From Hansfordia pulvinata (taxonomy: Eukaryota; Ascomycota; Sordariomycetes; Xylariales): DNA of 64,000 nt. Positions 45,385-57,320 of this stretch are shown here, one piece after another; position 1 is the stretch's first letter, and every line of letters begins with the position of its first letter. The stretch covers positions 692,001-756,000 of the forward strand of contig BJKQ01000009.1 in the NCBI GenBank assembly GCA_006538405.1. The letters are read 5' to 3'. The translations under genes and the position numbers were made by a program. The notes under the pieces are model-generated. The model worked only from the letters and a program-made list of their open reading frames with translations. It searched no databases and was not told where the DNA came from.

Positions 45385-46228
45385 TTTGCAGAAGCTGTTG
45401 TGATGCTTTGTTGAAGACACGTTTGCTTAGCTTAATATAGATGGCTGAGACAGACATGCTGTAATTGGTGTTTGACTCCCTTTTGCATCGACCAATACCC
45501 GAAGTGCCACACTTCATCGATATCTCTCACATATAAATCGATTGCGTACTCGGGACGATGTATGTTATACTTAATGTGGACATTATCATTTCATTTTTGT
45601 ACACTCTTAAGCATGCTTGAGGCATACCACGCGAGTTGCACCTGATCACACCGCCATGAACTCGCATGGACTAGACACACGTGCAGTACTCGTACTGAGA
45701 GATGATTGTGCGCTGCTGAATGTCAGGTATCCGTACATCCACTCTAGCCGCGGGTCTACTTTCGACTTATCGGGAGGCGGGGCAATTCACGATAAGCTAG
45801 ACGCTCACATCCCGAACAGCGTTGATTGGCCGCAAGCTCGGTCCAAACCCACTTCGAACAGAAATTCCTGGAACGATGCTTTCCCTAAGGGCAGCCCGTG
45901 GTAGCACCTAGTACCGGTAGGTACATGGGCACTTCTCAATCAAGGGCTGACATTGGCGGCAGTCGATGCAGCTCTCAAGTACCTTGTCTCTCCCCCGCGC
46001 TGGTGGGCTGCACCGGTAGGGGGGCACCACGCCAGAGCCACACCTTCGCCGCACGGCACTGCATCTCGGTGCTGAAGCCTCCCACCGTCCAAGGGGAAAA
46101 AGCAGGTCCCTGTCAACAGCTTCCCTCCACCACATAACCCCGCCAAAGAGCTACGGCCCTCCCCCTCGACAGCCTCATACACGACACGTCTTGCCTCCCG
46201 AGCTCCCAGGAGCCCTTAAGCCTTCACC
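45385..46228. promoter_or_regulatory. Intergenic upstream of CCT5
   Basis: About 0.84 kb with the CCT5 promoter and leader. It holds the octamer at 45687-45694 in an inverted-repeat context (CAGTA-CTCG-TACTG). No gene is supported. Confidence 0.45.
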
Positions 46229-48300
46229 ATGGCGTTGAGTGCGTTTGCCCCCTACCCCGCCCTGCCCTGGCTACGCCAGGCCCGCTCTCACCCACCGCAT
46301 GCGTCGCTGCCATAATGCGTGGTCGAACACAGCGGCGCATTCCTTTGCGCACCTGGAACCCTCATCTGACACTTTGATCGAACCAGCTTGCTAACATGGG
46401 CTTTTTGCAGATCTGGATATGGACAACGGTATGTCGACGAACACTGGAACGAACCCGACCAGCCGCGAACCGGAATCCCCTCCTAGGCAACATACCAGTG
46501 GTGTATTACAAAAACTGACGTGCCCCTATAGCTGCTGTGATGAAGGATGAGCAGGGTCGGCCCTTTATCGTTGTCAGAGAGTGAGTTTGCCGTCGCCGCC
46601 GTCTTCAGCCCACCCGAACGAGCCGTCAGGCCTAACACTATCTCCCCTCTCCAGCCAAGGCAAGAAGAAGCGCCAGTACGGAAACGAGGCTGTCAAGAAC
46701 CACATCCTGGCTGCCCGAACCGTCTCCAACCTAGTCAAGACCTCCCTCGGCCCCAGAGGCCTCGACAAGATTCTTATCTCCCCCGACGGCGACATCACCG
46801 TGACCAACGATGGCGCCACCATTCTCCAGCAGATGGAAATCTCCAACCACGTCGCCAAGCTTCTCGTCGAACTCTCCAAGTCCCAAGACGACGAGATAGG
46901 TGATGGCACCACCGGTGTCGTCGTTCTTGCCGGCGCGCTCCTCGAGCAGGCTGCCGAGCTGATCGACAAAGGAATCCACCCTATCCGCATTGCCGACGGC
47001 TACGACCAGGCCTGCGACATCGCCGTCAACGAGCTTGACCGCATATCCGACACTATCGACTTCAGCCCCGGCCAAACCGAGAACCTCGTCAAGGTTGCCC
47101 GGACATGCCTAGGCAGCAAGATCGTCTCCAAGGCTCACGACCAATTCGCCAACATTGCCGTCGACGCCGTGCTTTCTGTCGCCGACCTAGAGCGCAAGGA
47201 TGTCGACTTTGAGCTGATCAAGGTCGACGGAAAGGTTGGTGGCGCCCTCGAGGACTCTGTCCTCGTCAAGGGTGTCATCGTCGACAAGGACTTCTCCCAC
47301 CCCCAGATGCCTTCCGAGGTTAAGGATGCCAAGCTTGCTATCCTCACCTGCGCCTTCGAGCCTCCGAAGCCCAAGACCAAGCACAAGCTCGAGATTGCCT
47401 CGGTGGAAGAGTTCAAGAAGCTGCAAGCCTATGAGCGCGAGAAGTTCATCGAGATGATTCAGCAGATCAAGGACGCCGGCGCAAACCTGGCCATCTGCCA
47501 GTGGGGTTTCGACGACGAGGCCAACCACCTGCTCCTTCAGAACGACTTGCCCGCCGTAAGGTGGGTCGGTGGCCCCGAGATCGAGCTCATCGCCATTGCC
47601 ACCAATGGCAGAATAGTACCGCGTTTCGAGGATCTCACGCCCGAGAAGCTGGGCAAAGCCGGCATCGTTCGTGAGATGAGCTTCGGCACGACTAGAGAGA
47701 AGATGCTGGTCATTGAGGAGTGCGCCAACACCAGAGCCGTTACCGTCTTCGTCCGAGGCAGCAACAAGATGGTAAGTTAAGCCCAAAACTGGCCAGTTGA
47801 CTGTTGCCATTACTTTACTGACGCTACACCACCATCAGATCATTGACGAGGCGAAACGCTCTCTTCACGATGCTCTTTGCGTTGTACGCAACCTCGTCCG
47901 CGACAACCGCGTGGTTTATGGCGGTGGTGCCGCCGAGATTGCTTGCTCTTTGGTCGTCGAGGATGCGGCGGTAAAGACGCCGACCCTGGAGCAGTACGCC
48001 ATGCGTGCCTTTTCGGAGGCTCTGGACAGCGTCCCTATGGCGCTGGCCGAGAACAGTGGGCTGAACTCCATCTCGACTCTGGCCGAGGCCAAGTCTCAGC
48101 AAGTACAGGGCGGTGACAGTGCCCGTGGCAAGTTCGGAGTCGACTGCATGAACAAGGGCAGCAATGATATGAAGGAGGCTTTCGTCATCGACCCGCTGAT
48201 TGGCAAGAAGCAACAGCTCCAGCTGGCCACCCAGCTGTGCCGTATGGTGCTCAAGATCAACAACGTGATTGTCAGCGGCTCTGGCGAGGAGGACTTCTAG
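46229..48300 (+). CDS. CCT5: T-complex protein 1 epsilon subunit (CCT5)
   Basis: Subunit of the cytosolic CCT/TRiC chaperonin that folds actin, tubulin and other proteins using ATP. Five exons: 46229-46238, 46411-46428, 46532-46580, 46655-47771, 47839-48300; 551 residues. The first three exons are only 10, 18 and 49 nt and code [20 protein letters not shown]. Exon 4 has the ATP site [11 protein letters not shown], the NDGATIL motif, and [20 protein letters not shown] with the catalytic GDGTT. Exon 5 has [15 protein letters not shown] and ends [19 protein letters not shown] N-terminal sequence and ISDTIDFSP place it in the epsilon group. Frame intact. Confidence 0.95.
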
Positions 48301-49486
48301 GCCAAAGTAGCCTGATTCACCACCTATAATCCCCCCTCAGATGTGTTATACCATCTGGCGTTGGCAGCTATTTTGGGAAAGGGAGGCCTGAAGTGTCTCG
48401 CGAACCATCTCAAATGAAGAGTAAAGAGTCAGAAAAGGAGCGAACGAGTTACGGATCCATGTTCATGATAGATACCCGCCCACGCACCGCCTGTGTGGCC
48501 CTCACTTCTGAGATGGACTTGGTTTTCCTTAGATGTGGGCGGGAGGGAAGGGCACGAAGTATCGTGCCATTCCGATGGTTGCCTCGAGGCGGGGAAACGG
48601 GGGGATGTAAGGGGGCGGTGAATTAAAAAGTCTGTGAACAACTACCTGCATCTTCCTCACAGCGCAAAGCCGACAGAGATACGCGACGCTCCAGTGCATA
48701 CTGAGCCACCGAGAAAGAAGCAACCATCTTGGAGAGTCTCCCTTTCGCAATCTCTGCGTTGAAATAACACGGCGTGAACGTTCTCGACCACCGGTCGATG
48801 GATGCGAAGCCGTTCAGTGTCCAGTAAACCGTGTCTTCCATATTTCTTCTCGCCCGATCGACGAGATGTCATCGCGAACGCCTCAGGAACGAGCGCAGAG
48901 TCGTTACGACCACTGTTCAGAAGTCACGCTCGCAATGTGCTCTCATTCGACTGGTCTCGTTGCAGGGTGATGTATCTCAAGGATGTGCCGCAGTCTGTCA
49001 TTCGCAAGCAACGTTGACTCGGCTCCCCCTCGTAGCGCTATTCTAATGCCGCCCGAAACAAGCCTCCTGATGAATCCCCTTGTCCGGAATGCAGTCTTTC
49101 CTCCGGTGTCGTCTCTGGGAGCCAGTTGTGTGTCACTGCAGCATCAAGCGATTAAGCTTTGCAGCCTGGTCACGGACGGTCTTTTTCTTTCTAATAGTCT
49201 GCCGCTAATCGTCCTCTACGCAGTGGGAAGTCATTTAACTAGATTCTGAGAAGAGGCGAGCGAGGCATGCCCAAGAGACACACATTCCGGGAGGAGACAC
49301 TGTCAATTCAAACCGCTGGGTAAAAAAAGCCACAGATGAGACATGATTATAAATACACACACGCGCGCTCGCAATATTCCCACACAGCTTCCAGGGTCTG
49401 CCCGTTCCGTCGGGTATGGTTCTCCCAATCAAGACGCCTCCTACCATGTGCGAAGACAGCACTGCTTCGGGACATTCCCGCCCTGA
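48301..49486. other. Convergent intergenic region, CCT5 / HECT ligase
   Basis: About 1.2 kb between two 3' ends. No gene or repeat recognised; open frames are short. Confidence 0.45.
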
Positions 49487-52400
49487 CTACGCGAACCCGA
49501 AGCCCTGCGCGTTCTCGAGAGCCATCGATAGGCGCTCGCGAAGCACCTCGCGGTCGCTATATTCGGGCAGCAGCAGGGTGCTGAAGCAGGTGTACGCGGT
49601 GGGGAGGTGGGGGGCTCGCCGGGGCTTCCTCCGCCGCTGGCGGGAGCTCGGCCCGGGCGGCAGCCGCTCACGGTCCTGGCCCCGGCGCCGCTGGCGGGCA
49701 GCTTCGTCGCTGGTGTTCTCCTGGTCGCTCTCGGGCTGCCCGACAATGACGTCCACGCCGTCGTGGCCATCCCCCGCGGGCTCTCCGTGCGACACGCCGA
49801 GGTCCTCGACCTCCATCCCATCGTCGTCCTCGTTAGCCCCGCGGGCTTCCGCGTTATAGTAGTCGCCGTCGTAGGAATCTCCGTCGTCCTCTTCCTCGTA
49901 CTCGTCATCGCTGTCTTCGCCAAGCTCCTCGCCGTTCTTCTGTATCACCAGCTGTACGGCCGAGGAGCCGCCCACGGGAACGCGGTCGGATGCGGTAATA
50001 AATTCGAGCAGACGGCGTCGCATGCGCGAGTCGAAGCGCCTGACCACGGACCAGAAGTCGCGGACGGTGTGATGCGATGGGTCCCAGCCCACGTAGCGAG
50101 CTGAGCGACGCAAGTCGCTGATGTCGATCTCCTGCTGGCCCTCGACCACTTGCTGCAATAACGAGGGGTTCAGAAGCGTCAGGGGCTTTCCCGGGAGACA
50201 CCTGTAGAAACCGCGGCGAAGGGCTTCGAATTGTGGCTCCACCGACTGCTTCGTCAGATAGCGAATGTAGTCGCTCACATATGCGTTGCGGTTATCGCCC
50301 GTGACCAGAGGCGCGTCTGTGGGATTGTCGGCCGCGAGGGACCCGATGCCAGTAAACTGTGGCCACTCCACCTCTTCTTCTGACACGTCTGCTCCTGGTG
50401 CGTGCATCTGCCGCGATACTGGCTGCCCGAACATGGAAGTCGAGAACTCGTAGGTGAGAACGAAAATGTCCTCAACGGCGCCGTCCTTTTCATTCCACTC
50501 CAGCAGGCTCGTCAGCCCATTGGCAAGATCAGGCCAGCCGTCTGCAATATGGTGGAGTTCAGTCACAGGCTCCCCGAGTAGCATCTGATACAGAGCCCGA
50601 GGGAAGGTGATGGGCAGCGTGAGCCCGTTGTAAACAGCAATGGACATGAGTAGCCCCACAAGCTCAAACTTCCATAGGGGCTGAACGGAGCCCGGCTGGA
50701 ACCAGGTCATGAGCGTCCTCTCGTCCACAGTAAAGGCGCCATTATCTGGGTTGAGGGCCTCGGCAATGGCGAGACGAAAAAATTCTTGCTGCACGCCGCC
50801 TATATCAAACCCCTCTTCACCACCGTCCTCTCCCAGGTGGACCTTCAAGGGCCGCATAAGCTCCCTCTCTTCTCTCCTCCAGAGTTGATCAAGAGCATCT
50901 TGAAGGACATCATGGCGACTGACCTCCAGAATTAGATATCTTGAGGAGCCAACCTTGAGTAACTCCTGGAGCGCGTCTCTCTGGTGCATATCCGTGACCA
51001 GAGGGTCTCTCTCGGTCACCGCATAGATCCTACTCTGAACGGAGCTGGCTTCCTCAAACGAACGACTCATGCGTGAGAAGTTGATGGCACGGAAGTATGA
51101 TACGAGAGATGCGGAAGAGAAGAGGAAGGGATAGTCGAGAAGATGGGCTGTGGACTGCGAGGGCTTGAATGCTTGCCATGCCACAGGCATCTCAATGGTG
51201 TCGAGCCGTTCGCCAAAATACTCTGTGCGAAAATGGACATCGCCCAGCAACAGTGACTGCCTGTTTTTATCTGTATCATGTTAGTGCGATGTGCGCAAGT
51301 GGTGGGGCGGTATGAGACTCACACAGTTCAGCCATAAGTAGAAGGGCTCCGCCGAAGGAGTCATTACTGGAAACTTCCGGCGAGCCCTCCCACTCTTGCA
51401 GCATCACGGCCCTTGCCCAGTCAAGTATGAGGATGGGCATTCTCTTCTCGTGATTGTTGCGCTCTGACCGGGAGAACTGCAGCATGGGCGGCGCTGGCGA
51501 TTCTATATGCTTCAACATGGCCGAAATGATGTCTCTGCTGGGCATTGCCTCGGCATTGTCGTTTGATACTATACTGTCAAAACACTGGCGGGCGGGAATT
51601 GCTTTGAGAAGTCGCTTTGTCAATCGCAGGGCCAGGGGATCCGTGAAGATATCGTCGTATTGCAGATGCAAGACGGATGATTGTCTGGCGCCAGGCATGC
51701 TAGGCAAGGTAAGACCACGAGACCTCAGTCGGGAGAGCTCATTCAGCTGTCTCGAATCCATGACGAAGGGCGTCGCCGCTGCTAGAGCGTGGAAGCAAAT
51801 AGACATGAGGCTGCCGGCCTCTGAATTTGTCAAGTATCTGTTTCCTGAGGACGGAGTCGCCGCTTTGAGCGCTGCGGAAGACGCTGTTGGCCTTGGAGGG
51901 GTAAACACGTGAGCCAAAGCCTGCCAGAGGCTGTCGAGGACTGTGCTGGGCGCAATTCTCGTGAGGCGCAGCATGCAGTACCAGAGATCGTGCGAGTCAA
52001 TCAGACCGTCGCCAGTCGAAAAAGACTCGATAATGGCGGAAGGACTGCCGAGTACGTAGAAAAGACTTTGCTCGGCGAATAGCTTCCATTCGAGCTTCAA
52101 TAGCTTCGGGTAAGCTGCGGAAGGTCGTGGTTTCCTCTTCCATGATACTGCAGAGCCGGGATGACGCACAAGAGCACCCTCTATACTCGGTGGACTCAGT
52201 TTATGGGTGTCAACCATGCCGTCTTCTTGGAGTACATCTGCGATGAAGTTGATTGCCTGGATATTGAATCGCGACAAAGATTGCGGCATGTAGGCCTCGA
52301 GCTCGGATCCGCCTTCTTCTACAGGGAGTTCATCCCATGTGGAGCTGCGGGTGTTTCTCAAAGACTGTGATAACGGTCTGCGAGGACCTGGCGAAGGATC

Positions 52401-53804
52401 GGTGCCAGCACCGTCGAGCTGCGCGTATGGCTGTTGTGAAGCTACGTCTTGGTCCGACCCCTGGTCGTCCGCGATTGTGTCGAGAACGTGGTTAAGAGGT
52501 ATCTGTGGCGCGTTTCTGGTGGGGTTGGCAGGCGATCGCACGAGATGTTTTGGCGACACATCGGATTGCTGGGGGCGCGCACTTGGAGAAAGCACCAGTT
52601 CGTCCGCCACCGACTGCGCTCGCGAATCTATCGCGACTTTGGATGATGGCTTCGGAAGAGAGGTTGTCCGGATACGTGTATTCGAGTTAGCGCGCGAGTG
52701 AGCCGACGGCCGCGAGTTGTTCGGTGTCTCTGTCACTGGCAAGGATTCGGAATTTCTTCTCTGGCGAGCCGCAGCGTTCCCAGCCTCCGCGCTGGCGCTT
52801 CTCACAAGCCTATCGATGTGATCAACCGCCGATTCTGGCAAATCTTCTGTTCTGGGGCGGGAAAGGGTTGACGTAGACGGGTGCACAGTGTCTGGCAGAT
52901 CTTGATCCGTCTCATCGACAGAGGAAGCATGCGCCAGAGGGGAGGAAGAGCTGCTTTCGATTCCGCGATGTGCAGTGGCTTCGGCCTTCTCGGCGATAGC
53001 TTCGAGGGAATTGGGGGTCATCCACTCGAGCATCTTAAACGCGACCGTGCCGAAGACATTGGCGGCAAAGGAGCGGTAGTCCTTGGTAATAGGTTTCTCG
53101 TGAGCCTCCAGTTCCGTCGGAGGATGGCTGTGCAGGTCGAGGCGGCCGTCTTTCCTCCTAGGCTGCGCACGCACGGTGCTATGACCGTTCAAGCCGGCTG
53201 CTGCTTGCGCATAGAGCGGATGAGACGAAGCGCGAGTGCTAGAGCCAGGCCCGTCGTTCAGAGAAGGCGGCGGCGACCTCGAGGTTGGGGCGCTGGTAGA
53301 TTTGAGACGTCGAGAGCGGCGCGAGTCGGAAGGGGGCGCGGGTGTTTTGGAAGAGAAGTACAAGGGCTTGATGGCATCACTGGGGGCAGTCGGGGGCTGG
53401 AGGTTGGGACATAGACGGGCGGCAGGGTTGTCGAGGCCGGCGAGGTAGATGGCGAGCGTCCTCGCACTGGTCGGGTTGTAGCGACGAATGGGAGCCTTGC
53501 CGGCGAGTCGGCGGCGGCAGGAGAAACACGAGGGCGTGGAGCAGTCGAGGGCGCCGCAGCCGTAGCGAAGTTGAGCAACAAATTTCTCGACGAGTAGCTG
53601 CAGATGGTGGCGGCGGCTGGCGCGATGAACACTGTAGACCCTGCGGGGATTCTCGACGTCGACAACAAGGTCCTTGATCTCCTGGGGGGCGTCGACGGGC
53701 AGGCGCGGAAAGGGCACCTCTTCCCACAGGGCGGCCAGGATATCCTCCTCCAGGGTGTCGTGGCCAGGGCCAAATTCGGCCGGCCGGGACGTCGTGCGCG
53801 TCAT
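49487..53804 (-). CDS. AZUL-HECT E3 ubiquitin ligase (UBE3A/HUL4-like)
   Basis: Ubiquitin ligase that carries ubiquitin on a cysteine before transfer to substrates. Exons 53804-51323 and 51270-49487 (intron 52 nt) give 1,421 residues. Residues about 65-135 resemble the zinc-binding AZUL domain known from UBE3A (YGCGALDCSTPSCFSCRRRL, then ARTLAIYLAGLDNPAARLC). The middle is Ser/Pro-rich and probably disordered. The HECT domain fills the C-terminal third (GGVQQEFFRLAIAEALNPDN, VGLLMSIAVYNGLTLPI, then AYTCFSTLLLPEYS with catalytic Cys about 1389, codon 49588-49586). Just before that Cys an Asp/Glu-rich then Arg-rich insertion of about 100 residues interrupts the C-lobe. The ATG at 53804 is preferred; an in-frame ATG at 54029 would add 75 low-complexity residues. 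Confidence 0.93.
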
Positions 53805-56800
53805 GTCATGGAGACGAGAGGGCGTCGGAGGGCGTCGGAGGGCGCGGCTCACACGGAGCCAGTCGGCAGGATGGCGAGGAAGCAAGCAAAGCGCAGGGCG
53901 GGGAGCGCAGGGGATGGGATGTGAGGAGAAATGGCGTGCGGGATGGGGCGGCGATGAAGTTGCCGGCGTGCGGGATGGGCGTGCGGGATGGGCGTGCGGA
54001 TGGGCGTGTGGGATGGGCGACGATGGCATTGGTGGTTGTTGCAGTGCGAGGAGCAGGCGTCGCAGGTGTGCGCCTTACAGAGGGTAGGTACGAGCGAGTA
54101 CTCACTCACTCGTGTCCATGGATCGTCCGCCGCACCTCACATGCACCCAGTCAAGTCACGGTTCGGCGGCGCGCGCGGCCCGACTTTTCGGATTTGGAGC
54201 CACCCGCGTTTACTACTCGCATTTTAGGCACGGCAATGACGGGACTTGCTCAGTGATTGCAATTACCTTGTGCCGCCTCTATAGCCCGCGATTTACTGCA
54301 TGCAATGTACTAATAATAATCCAGTCCTACTCCAATGAGATTCATCCATGTACATACCTACATAAGTTAGGTTCAATAGATAGATACACCTGCCTAGCCC
54401 CATTGTACGAGTAAACGGCGCATCTGAACTGGCTCATATCCATTGGAAGTCGTCCAGTTCAGCAGGTAGTTGACCTTTGTGGCCGTATCTCATGAGACCA
54501 GGTTGGCTAAGACCTTTACCTTGGGGGAAAACCGTACATCTCATGCGTTGGTGCTTGTGCATGCGATCCTGTCCCCCGCATGCATGCGTGTCCAATCTGC
54601 TGCTGCAGACCGTGTTCTGCAACGCATGGGCACGGCAGGTCGATCTGCTTGCTGGCCACGCTGGCTCACCCCGTGTCAAGCCTGCTGATACGCGACAGCC
54701 ACCTGAGCACCAGATCGCAGATTTGGTGCTTCGCCTTCGGGGGGCGGGTTGCTATGAAAAGGGCATCCCGCCATCTCTCTCTTCCCTTCTGCCTTGCCAT
54801 CTCGGGCGGCCACTGTAGACAGGTAGTGAGGGCGAGTGTACTTCGAGCACGCACGGATCCATGGATAAGGTAGGTGCCCATGGGCGAAGCCCACGTTTGG
54901 TTCATGTCTTGCCTGCTTGCCTGCCTGCCTGTCTGTATTCCAAGACATGCGGTCTGCCTCAGCTCAACTGCCAATACCTTCTTCGCCTTGCTGTTGAGCA
55001 CGAGAAGAACCACAGAAGGCGAGATTAGTTGACAGGCAGTCTCTCACACTGATGTCCGACAGGAGTCTCTGTTGTTCTTATTGCCGGCCCGAAAACAGGC
55101 GACATCTACGAGTAGGTAGCTTGGGGCTTACGGAGTGTCATTATGTGTACCAGGTTTAGAGCTAGCCCCAGTGCCCCATTCTCCCGGCCCTGTCGTGCCA
55201 CCGTGCTGGACGTGCCTCGCCCCAATTATCCCGAGGCGATACGAGGTGCCAGGCATGAGTTTTACTCCCCCTGTCAGGTCGCGCATTAGCGTCTACTAGC
55301 GCAAACTAGCCAGAAAAGGTAGATTAGCGGTCTGAATAGTGCTTGAATTGTATGGCTAAATTCCCTTGATCATGCTACCTTATCCACTGGAAACTAATGT
55401 TATCGGCATCTGAACTTGCTCCATATATTCGTCCTGGAAAGGCTAGACTGTGTAACGGTACGCGCCAAGAGGTTAAAACTCACCCATGCGACCTCGTAGA
55501 CGGGCATGTGGCACAGTGGAGACTTTGACATGGTCGCTGCGGGCGTAGATGGAGTCTGTCCGGGCTGGGTCTGCCCGCCCGCCCGTGCTGCGACAAGTGG
55601 GCAAAAACAGGCTCTGGCGTTGGGAATCCCAAGACATTGAATGGGTCCTCGAGAGAGAGACATCCTCCGGAGCCCTCTGCTGAGCATGAATCGATCGCGA
55701 TCCGACGTGTACAAGCATGACCCGGACGAAGGTGAGCCTGAGCCAAGGGCTCGCCAGACAGGCTCAGCCCATTGTCAACTTATCAGCACCGATGGCCGCA
55801 CGACGAGGAGGCACGCAGCAGGCTGCATGTCTCTGCATCGGGAAAAGACAGCAAAGTAGGGCATTCGGATTGCGAACAGCTGGGCTGCCTCAGAAGTCTA
55901 TCTCGTGGATGCTCGCAGACATCGGCGGTGGCCTCGTGCGGCTTCAGATGAGAGAATGGTGGACAACGGATACCTGACCCAAGGCATTACATACGAGTAT
56001 TGTTCCCCCCATTACTAATTGCCGAGGAGGAAGGAGTGTCTGAGATGGCATGGTTCACCTTGCGAGGTCGGGAGTCGGGCACATTGGGCTATCGATAAAG
56101 AGGCCTGAGCTGGAGACGGATGTATTTCTGGACTCGTACATGACCTGAACATCGTGCTCGTGGGCATTGCACCCGTAGGCACGGTATCTATAGGGCGACG
56201 CTGGGTAGATGCCAGGTACTCACTCGTACGTGCTTGAGAATGAACTCCGTCAAATGACCGTCCGTAACCGTGAGCAGCGACCGGCAAGCGCGGAGCCCTG
56301 ACGTAACCAAGGCCCCTCGTGCCCATTCCAGACGGGGCTAGAAGGGGCCGACGCAGACTGGGCCATGGGTTTTTGACGAGGGGCACGAAAACCCCCACCA
56401 CGGATTTTGTGGAATATTTCGTTTCGTCACGCTGGCCCTGGTGCCTGCGAAGTCCCTGCTGCACATGCCCTCGCCGCGGATGCCGGTGCGACAGGATCTG
56501 GATTTGCCTTCGCGGCTTTGCGTTGTCGCGTTGGTACTCGAGGGCCGCCGAGTTTGCGGTGCCGGTTGGGTTGCCGTCTCCAGTAGATTGAGTCATGGCC
56601 CTGAGGATTGCGTTTGCGCAGATCCGTCGGGTCCGTCCCTCCCGCCTTCATTGGTGCCGTTGCCGTGCCTGTGACGTGAACGTGACCGTAGGATCGTGTC
56701 TGCCCCGGCGTGCCGGCTCATTGGTCATCGCCCCTGCCCTTCCATATGCTTCTGCTTTTCGGCTGGCCTCACCACCAAATTAATCGTCGTCGGGGCACAA

Positions 56801-57320
56801 AAGCGCCGAACGCTTCAATTCCACAAACAATACTCGTAAAGAAGGCAATCCCGGCTTAAGACTCCCTGCCGCTGCAAGGCAAGGGGGGACACAGCGTCTG
56901 AATCCTCTGCGGCATTCGAGGTGCGCCTGCGCGAGCGTGCCGTGCACCGTCCCGGCTAGGCCTTTTTTTTTTCTCGGTCCCCAACTCAAAATCAACTTCT
57001 GGACCCCTCTTTCACACCCGACACCGCTCGACTGACCATCTTCCCGCCCCCCCGCGACACGGGCACTCGGTCCTTCCTCTTATCGAGTCCATCGTCATTC
57101 TTGCCTTCAGTGCATGTGCCAGTCGGGACACAGACACTGCGGTACCACCTCCTAGGCCCATCTGTTGGCTTTCCAGGGCCGCCAAACCGTCTCGGGCTTC
57201 CAGAGCCATACTCAAACCGGCCTTTGACTCCTCCCCCTCATCTCTCACCTGCTCCCGCCTTCACCTATCTATCTTCATCACCTCTTCTCAACGCCTCGGA
57301 TCCTGCAGCGCCAGCCCATC
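53805..57320. promoter_or_regulatory. 3.5 kb divergent intergenic region, HECT ligase / REI1
   Basis: Holds the promoters of two divergent genes and no supported gene between them. It contains a tandem GC-rich repeat at about 53937-54025 and octamers TACTCGTA/TACGAGTA at 54406, 55107, 55992 and 56831. A CCTG-type repeat lies near 54913-54935. A T-run (about 56963-56973) and pyrimidine-rich sequence precede the REI1 leader. Confidence 0.5.
53937..54025. repeat. Imperfect tandem repeat of about 13 nt (GTGCGGGATGGGC)
   Basis: Units of GTGCGGGATGGGC and close variants recur about five times upstream of the HECT start. They stay open in the HECT frame, where they would encode His-Ala-His-Pro type repeats. 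Confidence 0.75.
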
